This document shows, piece after piece, positions 38,641 through 47,928 of a DNA stretch of 64,000 nt; the stretch's first letter is position 1; each line of letters starts with the position of its first letter. Below the pieces are notes generated by a model. That model saw only the letters and a program-made list of their open reading frames with translations, made no database searches and was not told the DNA's origin. A program made the position numbers and the translations under genes. Origin of the DNA: Catenuloplanes indicus (GTDB lineage Bacteria; Actinomycetota; Actinomycetes; Mycobacteriales; Micromonosporaceae); assembly GCF_030813715.1 (NCBI RefSeq), contig NZ_JAUSUZ010000001.1, forward strand, positions 2,728,001 to 2,792,000. The letters run 5' to 3'.

Positions 38641-40182
38641 TCACCGGTCCGGAGCCCCGCCGTCCGCGCCGTACTCGTTGAACCAGCGCGCCAGCCGACC
38701 GCGCCGGCTCACCGCGCGCAACCGCCGCTCCGCGACCTCACGGACCTCCGCGGTCGCCACGATGAGCAGACTGTCGCCGGACCGCAGCCGGGTGTCCGGC
38801 GCCGGCACGAAACCGGAGCCGTCGCGCACCACCAGCGTCACCGACGCACCGACCGGCAGCCGCAACTCGTCCACGTGCACGCCGCCCAGCCGGGACCCGG
38901 CCGGGATCGCCAGCGTCAGCAGGTCCGCGCCCATCCGGTCCAGCGGCGCGGTCTCCACCGACAGTTCGGTGGGCTCCGCGTCGGCCACCACGCCGAGGCG
39001 GCGGGCCAGCGGCGCCAGCGTGCCGCCCTGCACCAGCGTGAAGATCACCACGAGCACGAAGACCACGTCGAAGAGCCGCCGCGCACCGGGTACGGACTCG
39101 GAGAGCGGGATCGTGGCCAGCACGATCGGCACCGCGCCGCGCAGCCCGGCCCACGACAGGAACGTCTGTTCCCGCCAGCCCAGCCGGATCCGCCGGCGCA
39201 ACGGCCGGAGCAGCGTGTACGGCAGCGCGGACACCAGCACCGACAGCGGGCGTGCCAGCAGCACCAGCGCGAGACCGGCGACCAGCGCCTCGTCGATCGC
39301 GCCCGGCAGCCGGTCCGGCGCCGCTAGCAGGCCGAGCAGCACGAACAGGCCGATCTGCGCGGTCCAGGCCAGCCCGTCCGCGAAGCCGAGGATCGCGGCC
39401 CGGTGCGGCAGCCGCGCGTTGCCGAGCAGCACACCGGCGACGTAGACCGCGAGAAAGCCCGACGCGTGCGCGACCGCACCGGCCGCGTACGCCAGCACGG
39501 TCAGCGCCACCGCCGCGATCGGGTACAGCCCGGCGGACGGCAGCGCGGCGTGCCGGAGCAGCCAGCGGCCGGAGACGCCCACGGCCCAGCCGATCGCGGC
39601 GCCGGCCACCAGCTCGTACCCGACGATCAGCAGCTCGTACCACCAGGGATGGGCGCCGAAGCCGGTGGTGGAGAGCAGCACCACGACTATCACCACCGGT
39701 GCGTCGTTCATGCCGGACTCGGCCTCCAGCGTGGCGACCAGCCGCGATGGCAGCCGCAGGCGGCGCAGTGTGGCGAAGACCGCCGCCGCGTCCGTGGAGG
39801 AGAGCACCGCGCCGTAGAGCAGTGCGAGCCGCCAGTCCAGGCCGAGCAGCAGGTGCACGACCACGCCGACGGTGACGATGCTGACCGCGACGCCGGCCGT
39901 GGAGAGCAGCGCGGCCAGGCCGAGCACCGGGCGCAGCGTGCTGGCCCGCGCGGTCAGGCCGCCCTCCGCGATGATCACGATGAGCGCGCAGAAGCCGAGC
40001 ACCCGGGTCAGCTCCGCGTCGTCGAACCGGATGCCCAAGCCGTCCTCACCGATCAGCAGACCGATGCCGAGGTAGATCAGCAGGCTGGGGAAGCCGAAGC
40101 GGGTGGAGATGCGGACCGCGGCGACCGCGATCAGCACGACGGCGGCGCCGAGCAGCAGTGCCAGGTCTATGTCGCCGCTCAC
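38641..40182 (-). CDS. Potassium/sodium-proton antiporter with RCK-C domain (NhaP2/CvrA-like)
   Basis: 513 residues. About twelve helices form the CPA antiporter domain (GIGLLIGEDGLG; SSTDAAAVFATLR; LEAESGMNDAPVV, with the ND that marks the ion site; SWAGLRGAVPIVLAT). A TrkA-C/RCK-C regulatory domain follows at about 400-490 (AIPAGSRLGGVHVDELRLP; TRLRSGDSLLIVA). It exchanges K+ or Na+ for protons. GTG 40182 overlaps the DUF167 stop by GTGA. The ion preference is not readable from sequence. Confidence 0.9.
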   Translation of the reverse strand: MSGDIDLALLLGAAVVLIAVAAVRISTRFGFPSLLIYLGIGLLIGEDGLGIRFDDAELTRVLGFCALIVIIAEGGLTARASTLRPVLGLAALLSTAGVAVSIVTVGVVVHLLLGLDWRLALLYGAVLSSTDAAAVFATLRRLRLPSRLVATLEAESGMNDAPVVIVVVLLSTTGFGAHPWWYELLIVGYELVAGAAIGWAVGVSGRWLLRHAALPSAGLYPIAAVALTVLAYAAGAVAHASGFLAVYVAGVLLGNARLPHRAAILGFADGLAWTAQIGLFVLLGLLAAPDRLPGAIDEALVAGLALVLLARPLSVLVSALPYTLLRPLRRRIRLGWREQTFLSWAGLRGAVPIVLATIPLSESVPGARRLFDVVFVLVVIFTLVQGGTLAPLARRLGVVADAEPTELSVETAPLDRMGADLLTLAIPAGSRLGGVHVDELRLPVGASVTLVVRDGSGFVPAPDTRLRSGDSLLIVATAEVREVAERRLRAVSRRGRLARWFNEYGADGGAPDR

Positions 40183-40475
40183 CCGCCGTCCCGCAGCTCG
40201 GTCACGGCCGCGGCCAGCGCCTCGGGCGCGTCCGCGACCAGGAAGACCTTGTCGCGGCTGGCGGCGCCGAGCCTGAGCGTGACGGACGCGGGCCGCACGC
40301 CGAGCGCGGTCGCGAGGGCCCGGCGCGCGGCCTCGGTGGCGCGGCCGTCGACCGGCGGCGCGTTCACGGCGACGACCAGCGCCGGGCCGTGCGGCCCGTC
40401 GTGCCGGCCACCGACCCGCGCGCGCGATGCACCGGGCTTGACCCGGACGGGCACGGAAACGTCCATGCCCCTCAT
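40179..40475 (-). CDS. DUF167 (YggU) family protein
   Basis: 98 residues with the family core VRVKPGASRARVGG and VVAVNAPPVDGRATEAARRAL, then LRLGAASRDKVF. The fold is small alpha/beta; the cellular role is unknown. The start is ATG 40475 or the ATG three codons later. It is coupled to the antiporter gene (GTGA). Confidence 0.88.
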   Translation of the reverse strand: MRGMDVSVPVRVKPGASRARVGGRHDGPHGPALVVAVNAPPVDGRATEAARRALATALGVRPASVTLRLGAASRDKVFLVADAPEALAAAVTELRDGG

Positions 40476-40520
40476 TCTGTCGAACGCAGCTGCGGGGGCC
40501 CGGTTACGCGACTGTGAAGA

Positions 40521-41177
40521 TCACACTCGACGAGCGTCGGCGAGCAGCGCGCTGTCCGGCTCGCACAGGCCGCAGGGGGTGAAGCCGAGTTCGGCCGCCT
40601 CGTTGACCGGGAGCGGCTCCGCCTCCTTGTCCATCAGGTGGACGCAGCCGGCCAGGTGGTATCGCGGACGGCCGTCCACCACGTAGACGTCGGCGGTCAT
40701 CCGGGCGACGCGCGCGGCCTCGGCGGCAGAGACCAGCTGCGGTTCCGGCTCGTCCTCCGGGTCGTCGGCCGGCTCGCGCGGCGGCGGGACGGTGGCCTCG
40801 CGGTAGGCCGGCGCCTCCGGCTCGGCGGCGCCGTACCCCGGGTAGGCCTCGTCCCGGAACTCGGTGGAGGTGACGGTCGACGGGGTGCCCTCCCGTCGCT
40901 GCCGGCGGCCCTCGTAACCGGCGAACTCCTCGTCGAGGTACTCCTCGGCGGGCGCACCGTACTCATCGCTCTTCGAGTCGGCCTCGGCCATCACGTCCGC
41001 GTTGTCGACCATCTCGGCGCGCGCGGCGGCCGCCTGCCGCATGCCGACCACCAGGGTCACGGCAGCGAGCAGACTGCCCACGATCGAGCCGATCAGGAGC
41101 AGGCTGGACGCGCTCATCAACCCGAGCACGAGCAGCGTGATCGCGACGAGGATGAGCAACAGGCTGATGACGATCAT
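40521..41177 (-). CDS. Two-helix membrane protein with C-terminal Ada-like zinc site
   Basis: 218 residues. The N-terminal helices are VISLLLILVAITLLVLGLM and LLLIGSIVGSLLAAVTLVVG. An acidic, disordered middle of about 100 residues follows. The C-terminal module (RYHLAGCVHL, 20-odd residues, GFTPCGLCEPD) has His and three Cys spaced as in the Ada metal-binding fold. It lies beside wag31 and the division cluster, a recurring context in actinobacteria. A role at the pole or septum is possible but unproven. Confidence 0.8.
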   Translation of the reverse strand: MIVISLLLILVAITLLVLGLMSASSLLLIGSIVGSLLAAVTLVVGMRQAAAARAEMVDNADVMAEADSKSDEYGAPAEEYLDEEFAGYEGRRQRREGTPSTVTSTEFRDEAYPGYGAAEPEAPAYREATVPPPREPADDPEDEPEPQLVSAAEAARVARMTADVYVVDGRPRYHLAGCVHLMDKEAEPLPVNEAAELGFTPCGLCEPDSALLADARRV

Positions 41178-41198
41178 GGCTCACCCCCGTCGCGAGGA

Positions 41199-42029
41199 CT
41201 AGCGGCCGGACTCGATCGAGGAGCCGCTGCGACCGCCGCCGTACGACGAGGCGAGACCCGCCGCGGCGAGACCGCCGGACCCGCCCACCGCGCGGTTGCC
41301 CTCGCTGCGGGTCAGCTCCGCCTCGAGCCCCTGGCCACGGCCGTCGAGGTCGCGGAGCTGGCTCTCGAGGTACGCCTTCAGGCGGGTGCGGTACTCCCGC
41401 TCGAACTGCTTGAGCTCCTCGATGTGCTTCTGCAGCGCCGACCGCTTCGCGTCCAGGCCGCCCATGGCCTCCTGGTGACGCTGGCGGGCGTCGCGCTCCA
41501 GCGCGTCCGCCTTGGCCCGCGCCTCGCGGGTGACCTCCTCCGCCTTGGTGCGGGCGTCGGTCAGCAGCTTGTCGGCCTCGCGGCGCGCGTCGGCGACGTG
41601 GTCGTCGGCGGTGCGCTGGGCCATCATCAGGACGCGGAGCGCCTGCTGCTCACCGTCCGGGTTGGCACCGGGGCCACCCAGGCCACCGGCCGGGCCACCC
41701 TGCGCGCGCACCTGGTCGAGCTCGGCCTGCATGGCGCGAGCGGCCTGGTCGGCGGCGGCCTTGTCCCGCTGGACACGGTCGAGCTGCGCCTTGAGGTCGT
41801 TGAGCTCGGCGGCCATCCGCGGGTCGGCGCCCGGACCGGCCGGGGCGACGGGGCGACCGCCACCACGCTCGACCTGAGCGCGGAGCTCGTTGTTCTCTTC
41901 GATCAGACGGGCGAGCTCGCGCTCGACCTCGTCAAGGAAGGCGTCGACCTCCTCCTCGTCGTACCCCCGCTTGCCGATGGGGGGTTTTTTGAAGGCGACG
42001 TTGTGGACGTCGGCCGGGGTCAGCGGCAT
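41199..42029 (-). CDS. wag31: DivIVA/Wag31 polar growth protein
   Basis: 276 residues. The DivIVA N-terminus (PLTPADVHNVAFKKPPIGKRG, then YDEEEVDAFLDEVERELARL) binds curved membrane. Coiled coils follow at about 60-110 and 140-240 (AQRTADDHVADARREADKLL; RQRHQEAMGGLDAKRSALQK), joined by a Gly/Pro linker. It recruits tip-growth machinery in actinobacteria. GAGGAG precedes ATG 42029. Essential in relatives. Confidence 0.95.
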   Translation of the reverse strand: MPLTPADVHNVAFKKPPIGKRGYDEEEVDAFLDEVERELARLIEENNELRAQVERGGGRPVAPAGPGADPRMAAELNDLKAQLDRVQRDKAAADQAARAMQAELDQVRAQGGPAGGLGGPGANPDGEQQALRVLMMAQRTADDHVADARREADKLLTDARTKAEEVTREARAKADALERDARQRHQEAMGGLDAKRSALQKHIEELKQFEREYRTRLKAYLESQLRDLDGRGQGLEAELTRSEGNRAVGGSGGLAAAGLASSYGGGRSGSSIESGR

Positions 42030-42099
42030 CGAAACTCCTCGGGTCAGTTGCGGCCGCGTGGCGCGCTGGTCGTCAGGTTCTCAACCCTTTGCACGTTGT

Positions 42100-42399
42100 T
42101 CACCTGATGATCAACGGCCGTACCACGAGTTCCATCAGCACGATCAGGATAACCAGCAGCACAAGGGAGGCCAGGTCGAAGCTCACGGTACCAATTCGCA
42201 GTGGTGGGATCACACGCCTCAACGCCTTGAGGGGTGGATCAGTGACGCTCCACACCGACTCCAGTGCCGCGGCCGCACCCCGGCTCGGCTGCCATCGCCG
42301 CCCGTACTGCAGCACCGCGCCCAGCACGAATCGTGCCAGCAGTGTCAGGAAGAACACGTACAGCAGCAGGTAGAGGACTTGCAACACGATCGACAGCAC
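42100..42399 (-). CDS. YggT-family membrane protein
   Basis: 99 residues from GTG 42399. Two hydrophobic segments (LQVLYLLLYVFFLTLLARFVL; SFDLASLVLLVILIVLMELV) flank the conserved polar part (WSVTDPPLKALRRVIPPLRIG). It sits between sepF and wag31 as in most actinobacteria. The precise role is unknown. Confidence 0.88.
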   Translation of the reverse strand: MLSIVLQVLYLLLYVFFLTLLARFVLGAVLQYGRRWQPSRGAAAALESVWSVTDPPLKALRRVIPPLRIGTVSFDLASLVLLVILIVLMELVVRPLIIR

Positions 42400-42441
42400 G
42401 GCGAGCGGGGCCCCTAGTAGCTCAGGTAGGACAGCGTCGGG

Positions 42442-43197
42442 TCAGGTCTGACTGAAAAACCCGCCCTCGGCGATCTTGGCCTTGTCCTCCGCGGTGACCT
42501 GAACGTTGGCCGGCGAGAGCAGGAAAACCCGGTTGGTCACTCGCTCGATCGTACCCCGAAGACCGAACGCCAGTCCGGCCGCGAAGTCGACGAGACGGCG
42601 GGCGTCACCCTCATCCATCTCGGTGAGATTGATGATCACGGGTACGCCGTCCCGGAAGTGCTCGCCGATCGTCCGCGCCTCCCGGTACGTCGTCGGGTGC
42701 AGCGTGGTGATCTGGTAGCGCTGCTCCTCCTCCGGCACCGTGACCCGGCTCGGGGTGGGCAGCGGCGGCGCCAGCGCCAGACTCTCCTGCGTGGGGTAGG
42801 TGAGCGCGCCGGACACCCCGCCACCCGTTCGGGTGATCGGCCGTACCGTCGCGGTCTGCTGCTCCTGCTGCTCCCGCTCGCGCTCGGCGCGCTCGGCCTC
42901 GATGCGCTCCATCTCCTCGCGCACCGAGGAGCGGGACGGCCGCTCGTGCCGCTCCCGGTCGATGCGCGAGGTCCGGTCGCGGAGGTCGGACCGGCCGCGG
43001 GTGCGGGGCACCGCGGGCGGCTCGTCGATCTCCTCGTCCTCGTCCTCGAAGTCCTCGGTGTACCGCCGGCGGTCGTGGTCACGCCCGCGGTAGCTGGACC
43101 GGTAGCCGTCGTCGCTGTAGCGCGAGTCGTCGTAGCGGGGGTCGTCGTCCTCCTCGACGAGACCGAGCCAGACACCCGCTCGGCGCAGGGCGCTCAT
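42442..43197 (-). CDS. sepF: Cell division protein SepF
   Basis: 251 residues. The amphipathic N-terminal membrane anchor ([17 protein letters not shown]) is followed by a disordered Arg/Asp/Glu-rich linker of about 130 residues. The SepF fold runs about 165-250 ([56 protein letters not shown]). It tethers FtsZ to the membrane in place of FtsA, which actinobacteria lack. The 288-bp gap to yggS holds no gene that I can see. Confidence 0.94.
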   Translation of the reverse strand: MSALRRAGVWLGLVEEDDDPRYDDSRYSDDGYRSSYRGRDHDRRRYTEDFEDEDEEIDEPPAVPRTRGRSDLRDRTSRIDRERHERPSRSSVREEMERIEAERAEREREQQEQQTATVRPITRTGGGVSGALTYPTQESLALAPPLPTPSRVTVPEEEQRYQITTLHPTTYREARTIGEHFRDGVPVIINLTEMDEGDARRLVDFAAGLAFGLRGTIERVTNRVFLLSPANVQVTAEDKAKIAEGGFFSQT

Positions 43198-43486
43198 CCG
43201 ATCACCTCCGCGCCACGGAGGCGGACAGCGTGACGCAGCACCGCGAGCCCCTCCCGCGTCCGCCGAGCGTGCTCGCCGAACCCCGTACCGTTACGCCCTC
43301 TCATGCCTGCCCCCACCTCGCCTCCGCCGTGACGGCACCGCCCCCTGCCGTGCCGCTGCCCTGCGGTGGAACCTCGACATCAGTCCCTCCCCGGACCGGC
43401 GAGGGCCGGTTGATACCCCCGCTGGACCTTCGTGAATCCCCCATCGCGGTTGAATCACACTCATGTAGTTCGGTTCCGCGGTCAGG

Positions 43487-44185
43487 CTACCGCAGCGGTG
43501 CGCGCAAGCCGAGCAACGCGCCGCCCACCCTCACGTGTGTCGCGCCGTGCGCGATCGCGGCCTCCAGATCGCCGCTCATGCCCGCGGAGACGAGCTCCGC
43601 GCCCGGGTGCGCGGCCCGCACGCGCGCCGCCACCGCGGCCAGCCGGGCGAACGCGGCGGCCGGTTCCCAGTCCTGCGGCGCCACCGCCATCACACCGCGC
43701 AGCGTCAGCTCCGGGCGGGCCGCGATCGCGTCCGCGACCCGCTCGACGTCGTCGTCCACGGCGCCGCCGCGGTGCGCTTCGCCGTCCAGGTTGACCTGGA
43801 CCAGCGCCTCGATCGGGGTGTCCCGCTGCCGGGCGGCCGCGGTGGCCAGCGCCTCGGCGAGCCGCTCGCTGTCCACCGAGTGCACGACGTCCGCGTACCG
43901 GGCGACCGAGCGGGCCTTGTTGCGCTGCAACTGCCCGATGTAGTGCCAGCGGACCGGCGCGGTGACCGCCGCCGCCTTCGGGGCGGCCTCCTGGTCCCGG
44001 TTCTCTCCCACGTCCGTGACGCCGAGCGCAGCGAGGTGCTCGACGTCCGACGCCGGGTAGGTCTTGGTCACCGCGATCAGCGTCACGCCGGCCGGGTCCC
44101 GCCCGGCCGCCGCGCACGCCGCGTCGATGCGGGCGCGCACCACGGCAAGGTTGCCGGCGATCTCGTCCCGCCGCGCGTCACTCAC
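43487..44185 (-). CDS. YggS-family pyridoxal-phosphate homeostasis protein
   Basis: 232 residues, a PLP-binding TIM barrel without known catalysis (PLPBP/YggS). The PLP Lys is in LIAVTKTYPASDV (about residue 41), with GENRDQEAAPK, WHYIGQLQRNK and SAGMSGDLEAAIAHGATHVRVG for phosphate binding. It regulates free PLP levels. It follows ftsZ directly, with a perfect hairpin between; the usual LACC1/PgeF gene is not there. Confidence 0.93.
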   Translation of the reverse strand: MSDARRDEIAGNLAVVRARIDAACAAAGRDPAGVTLIAVTKTYPASDVEHLAALGVTDVGENRDQEAAPKAAAVTAPVRWHYIGQLQRNKARSVARYADVVHSVDSERLAEALATAAARQRDTPIEALVQVNLDGEAHRGGAVDDDVERVADAIAARPELTLRGVMAVAPQDWEPAAAFARLAAVAARVRAAHPGAELVSAGMSGDLEAAIAHGATHVRVGGALLGLRAPLR

Positions 44186-44204
44186 TATTGTCCTCCGGAG
44201 ACGA

Positions 44205-44231
44205 ACCGGCCCGGGGAGTCCCCGGGCCGGT
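44205..44231 (-). terminator. Perfect hairpin between ftsZ and yggS
   Basis: ACCGGCCCGGGG / CCCCGGGCCGGT, a 12-bp perfect stem with the 3-nt loop AGT, 13 bp after the ftsZ stop. It probably ends or attenuates ftsZ transcription. Confidence 0.7.
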
Positions 44232-44243
44232 CAATGGCACTGC

Positions 44244-45344
44244 TCAGGAGCCGTTCTTCAGGAAGTCCGGCACGTCGACGTCGTCGAAGAGCACCTTGCG
44301 GCGCTCCTGCGGCGGCGGCGGGAGCGGGTTGGCCGGTGCGGTCGGCAGCGGCGCCGGCTGCGGCTTGCGCACCGACTCCACCGGCTTGTACGCCGGAGCG
44401 CCGCCGTCGAAGCCGGCCGCGATCACGGTCACCCGGACCTCGTCGCCGAGCGCGTCGTCGATCACCGCGCCGAAGATGATGTTGGCGTCCGGGTGGGCCG
44501 CGTCCGTGACCAGCTGCGCCGCGTCGTTGATCTCGAACAGGCCCAGGTCGGAACCGCCGGCGATGGAGAGCAGCACGCCGCGGGCGCCGTCCATGCTCTG
44601 CTCCAGCAGCGGGCTGGAGATCGCCGCCTCGGCCGCCTCGACCGCGCGGTTGTCACCGCGGGCGCTGCCGATGCCCATCAGCGCGCTGCCCGCGCCGGAC
44701 ATGACGCTCTTCACGTCCGCGAAGTCGAGGTTGATCAGACCCGGCGTGGTGATCAGGTCGGTGATGCCCTGGACACCGGAGAGCAGGACCTGGTCGGCCT
44801 GGCGGAACGCGTCCATCATGCTTATTCCGCGGTCACCGAGCGCGAGCAGCCGGTCGTTCGGGATCACGATCAGCGTGTCGCATTGGTTGCGCAGCTCGTC
44901 GATGCCGGACTCGGCCTGCACCTGGCGGCGCTTGCCCTCGAACGAGAACGGCCGGGTCACCACGCCGATGGTGAGCGCGCCGAGCTTGCGCGCGATGTTC
45001 GCCACGACGGGCGCGCCACCGGTGCCGGTGCCGCCGCCCTCGCCACAGGTCACGAACACCATGTCCGCGCCCTTGAGGACCTCTTCGATCTCGTCGCGGT
45101 GGTCCTCGGCCGCGTTCTTGCCGACGTCGGGATTCGCACCCGCGCCAAGACCGCGGGTCAGCTCGCGCCCCACGTCCAGCTTCACGTCGGCGTCACTCAT
45201 CAACAGCGCCTGCGCGTCGGTATTGATCGCGATGAACTCGACACCCTTGAGCCCAACCTCGATCATCCGGTTGACGGCGTTGACGCCGCCGCCACCGATA
45301 CCGACGACCTTGATAACCGCCAGGTAGTTGTGCGGAGGAGTCAT
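44244..45344 (-). CDS. ftsZ: Cell division protein FtsZ
   Basis: A 366-residue tubulin-like GTPase that forms the division ring. The nucleotide motifs are [13 protein letters not shown] and the tubulin signature [12 protein letters not shown] (about 105). The T7 region near [11 protein letters not shown] completes the site of the neighbouring subunit. A Pro-rich linker leads to the C-terminal peptide [13 protein letters not shown], which binds SepF and FtsW. AAGGCAG precedes ATG 45344. It has its own promoter in a 344-bp leader region. Confidence 0.97.
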   Translation of the reverse strand: MTPPHNYLAVIKVVGIGGGGVNAVNRMIEVGLKGVEFIAINTDAQALLMSDADVKLDVGRELTRGLGAGANPDVGKNAAEDHRDEIEEVLKGADMVFVTCGEGGGTGTGGAPVVANIARKLGALTIGVVTRPFSFEGKRRQVQAESGIDELRNQCDTLIVIPNDRLLALGDRGISMMDAFRQADQVLLSGVQGITDLITTPGLINLDFADVKSVMSGAGSALMGIGSARGDNRAVEAAEAAISSPLLEQSMDGARGVLLSIAGGSDLGLFEINDAAQLVTDAAHPDANIIFGAVIDDALGDEVRVTVIAAGFDGGAPAYKPVESVRKPQPAPLPTAPANPLPPPPQERRKVLFDDVDVPDFLKNGS

Positions 45345-45450
45345 CGGTCTGCCTTCCCTTCCCCGAGGTTGACGGGCATCGGCGACAAAGGCCCGGTCAG
45401 GCCGTGTCGACTTATGCGCCGGAACGTTGAGGTTGAGGCGGAACCCTCAC

Positions 45451-45479
45451 CCTCTACTAGAGGTCGAGAGTTATGTCAA
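45451..45479 (-). promoter_or_regulatory. ftsZ promoter
   Basis: TTGACA (45474-45479), a 17-bp spacer and TAGAGG (45451-45456) on the minus strand. The predicted start is about 100 nt upstream of the ftsZ ATG. The -10 region is inside a 13-bp palindrome CCTCTA-C-TAGAGG (45451-45463), a possible operator. TTGAGGTTGAGG direct repeats lie just downstream. A dedicated ftsZ promoter is expected in sporulating actinobacteria. Confidence 0.75.
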
Positions 45480-45593
45480 CCACGCAACCTCTCCGGCAAC
45501 GTATGCGGACGTGAGGCCTCAACCAAGAACCGACACGGCGTGTCGTGTTTCTGGTCGTCGCTCCGCTCCTCCGGCTCGGCGCCTCAGATCCGG

Positions 45594-45651
45594 CCTGTAG
45601 TGGAACATTTGGGGCAAAAGAAGACTGCTTTGTCCCAAATGTTCACTACGG
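45594..45651. repeat. Long AT-rich foldback between ftsQ and ftsZ
   Basis: TAGTGGAACATTTGGGGCAAA pairs with TTTGTCCCAAATGTTCACTA (20 pairs, one bulge, one G-U) around a 10-nt loop; a few more pairs extend the base. It is strikingly AT-rich for this genome. A smaller hairpin (CGACAC-GGC-GTGTCG, 45531-45545) lies nearby. It may terminate ftsQ or be a relic of a miniature mobile element; no coding sequence is present. Confidence 0.7.
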
Positions 45652-45688
45652 TCGGCGGCGCCTCACACCGCGTGTGTCGAAAGTCGCC

Positions 45689-46459
45689 CTATCTGAGCGA
45701 CACGACCTCGGGCGCGCTGACGTCGATCGTCTTCTCCTCGCGGCCCAGCAACGCCGTGGCCACGGAAGACTTGACCGGATTCTGCGAGGAGTCGCCCCAG
45801 ATGATGGTGCGCTCGTCCGCCAGGTTGAGCCGGATCCGGGCCGGCGCCTCCACCGTGACGGAGATCAACTTTGCCTTCAGCTCGGCACTGAGTGCGGCCA
45901 GCACCTCCAGCCCGGCGCGCGTGTTGACGTCGTCGGGGCCGGGCTTCGCGACCTCCAGGCGGGGCAGCTCGGCCGGGCGCTCCGGCAGCGTCCGGAACGC
46001 CACGCCCTCGTCGTCCACGACCGCGAAGGCGTCGCCATGCGGCACCGCGGCCACGCCGGTGCGCTCGATCACCTCGATCAGCAGCGTGCCGGGCCAGCGG
46101 CGGGAGACCACCGCGCGGTCCACCGGCGCCAGCGCCTCCACCCGGGCCGCGACCGCGCCGGTGTCCACCCGGGCCAGCGGCGTCAGGTCGGCCACCGCGG
46201 CTGCGTCGCGCACCCGCGGTGGGTCGAGCAGCACCGCGCCGGTCACCTCGACCCGGCGCACGCCGAGCACGCTGGTGCCGTAGATCATCCAGCCGATGCC
46301 GGACGCGACCGCGAGGATCGCCACCGCGACCGCCCAGGGCAGCGCCGCGCGGATCCGGCGCTGGCGGGCCCGGCGCATGAAGCGCCGCACGGACGGCGGG
46401 ACCGCGTCCCGGTCCGCCCGCACCAGCCGCCAGCGCCGCACACCGCCCTGATCGCTCAT
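45689..46459 (-). CDS. ftsQ: Cell division protein FtsQ
   Basis: 256 residues. The cytosolic basic N-terminus (RRFMRRARQRRIR) leads into one helix (AALPWAVAVAILAVASGIGWMI, about 38-59). The POTRA domain (VLGVRRVEVTGAVLLDPPRV) and beta domain (RWPGTLLIEVIERTGVAAVP; FAVVDDEGVAF) follow. It scaffolds FtsL/FtsB-type proteins and FtsI in the divisome. It overlaps murC by ATGA. Confidence 0.94.
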   Translation of the reverse strand: MSDQGGVRRWRLVRADRDAVPPSVRRFMRRARQRRIRAALPWAVAVAILAVASGIGWMIYGTSVLGVRRVEVTGAVLLDPPRVRDAAAVADLTPLARVDTGAVAARVEALAPVDRAVVSRRWPGTLLIEVIERTGVAAVPHGDAFAVVDDEGVAFRTLPERPAELPRLEVAKPGPDDVNTRAGLEVLAALSAELKAKLISVTVEAPARIRLNLADERTIIWGDSSQNPVKSSVATALLGREEKTIDVSAPEVVSLR

Positions 46460-47880
46460 TCCGCCGCGGCTCCGAGCGCCGCGATCAGCTCGTCGCCCAG
46501 CATCGAACTCGGCGGCGCGCCCATGGTCACCACCACGTCGCCCGGCCGGGCCCGGCGGACCACCTCGGCGGCCACGCCGTCCCAGTCCGGCACGAACACC
46601 TTGCGCTCGGCCGGCAGGTCGATCGCGGCGGTCAGCGACACGCCGCCCTCGCCCGGCAGCCTGGTCTCGCCGGGGCCGAAGACCTCCATCACCACGGCCT
46701 CGTCGGCCAGCGACAACGCCTCGGCCAGCTCGGTCTGGAAGTCGCGGGTGCGGTAGACCCGGTAGGGCTGGAACACGACGATCAGCCGGCCGGTGCCGGC
46801 CACCTCGCGCAGCGTCTCGATCGCGGCCTTGACCGGCACCGGGTGGTACGCGTACTCGTCGTACACCATGATGCCGTTGACCACGCCCTTGCGCTCGAAC
46901 CGGCGGCGCACCCCCGGGAACGAGGCCAGCGCCTCGACCACCTTCTCGATCGGCAGGCCGAGGCGCAGCGCGGTGAGCACCGCGGCGGAGCTGTTCAGCC
47001 CGAGCAGCCGGCCGGGCGTGGGGAGCAGGATCTCGCCGAGCGCGAGCCCGTCCAGTTCGGCGCGGTAGCGCACACCGGCCGCGGACGAGCGGATGTCGAA
47101 GATGCGCAGGTCCGCGTCGTCGGCCTCGCCGTACGTGTAGACCGTGTGCCCCTCCGCGCGGAGCTGCGCGGCCATCCGGCGGGTGCCCTCGTTGTCCGCG
47201 CAGGCCACCACGAAGCCGTCGCCCCGCCCGTTGACCGGCGAGTCGGCCAGCCGGGCGAACTCGCCGAACGCGGCCTCCAGCCCGGCCAGGTCGCCGTACG
47301 TGTTGAGGTGGTCCTCGTCGATGTTGGTGATCAGCGCGACGTGCGGCCGGTAGCGCAGGAACGACCGGTCGCTCTCGTCCGCCTCGACCACGAAGTACGG
47401 CCCGGAGCCGTGGTGCGCGTTCGACCCCACCTCGGAGATCTCGCCGCCGATCACGAACGACGGGTCCTCGCCCGCGTGCTGCAGGATCAGCGTGATCATC
47501 GACGTGGTAGTGGTCTTGCCGTGCGTGCCGGCCACCGCGATCGCCTGCCGGCCGGTCATCGCGGCGGCCAGCGCCTCGGACCGGTGCAGCACGCGCAGCC
47601 CGCGCTTGCGCGCCTCCACCATCTCCAGGTGGTCCTGCGGGATCGCGGTGGAGTAGACGACCGTGTCGACGCCGTCGAGGTTCGACTCGGTGTGCGTCAT
47701 GTGGATCGTGCCGCCGAGCGCGCGGAGCGCCGCCAGGTACGGCCACTCGCGCAGCTCGCTGCCGCTGGTCTTGATGCCGCGGGTGAGCAGCAGGCGGGCC
47801 AGGCCGCTCATGCCGACGCCGCCGACCCCGATCAGGTGGACCGAGCCCAGCTGCTCGGCAGTGAGCTCCGCGGTGTTCAT
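46456..47880 (-). CDS. murC: UDP-N-acetylmuramate--L-alanine ligase
   Basis: 474 residues. It adds L-Ala to UDP-MurNAc, the first peptide step of peptidoglycan. It shows the UDP-binding start HLIGVGGVGMSGLARLL, the P-loop AVAGTHGKTTTTSM (about 113), ADESDRSFL and LITNIDEDHLNTYG. The start is ATG 47880. It lies 48 bp after ftsW; the murG gene usually found between them is absent. Confidence 0.96.
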   Translation of the reverse strand: MNTAELTAEQLGSVHLIGVGGVGMSGLARLLLTRGIKTSGSELREWPYLAALRALGGTIHMTHTESNLDGVDTVVYSTAIPQDHLEMVEARKRGLRVLHRSEALAAAMTGRQAIAVAGTHGKTTTTSMITLILQHAGEDPSFVIGGEISEVGSNAHHGSGPYFVVEADESDRSFLRYRPHVALITNIDEDHLNTYGDLAGLEAAFGEFARLADSPVNGRGDGFVVACADNEGTRRMAAQLRAEGHTVYTYGEADDADLRIFDIRSSAAGVRYRAELDGLALGEILLPTPGRLLGLNSSAAVLTALRLGLPIEKVVEALASFPGVRRRFERKGVVNGIMVYDEYAYHPVPVKAAIETLREVAGTGRLIVVFQPYRVYRTRDFQTELAEALSLADEAVVMEVFGPGETRLPGEGGVSLTAAIDLPAERKVFVPDWDGVAAEVVRRARPGDVVVTMGAPPSSMLGDELIAALGAAAE

Positions 47881-47928
47881 ATCTCGATCAACCCTCTCGC
47901 GCGCAGCCATGGTCGTCAGGCAGCCTCA

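Noticed and set aside
47881-47928. A hidden murG remnant between ftsW and murC
   Set aside because: The gap is only 48 bp and shows no trace of glycosyltransferase sequence.
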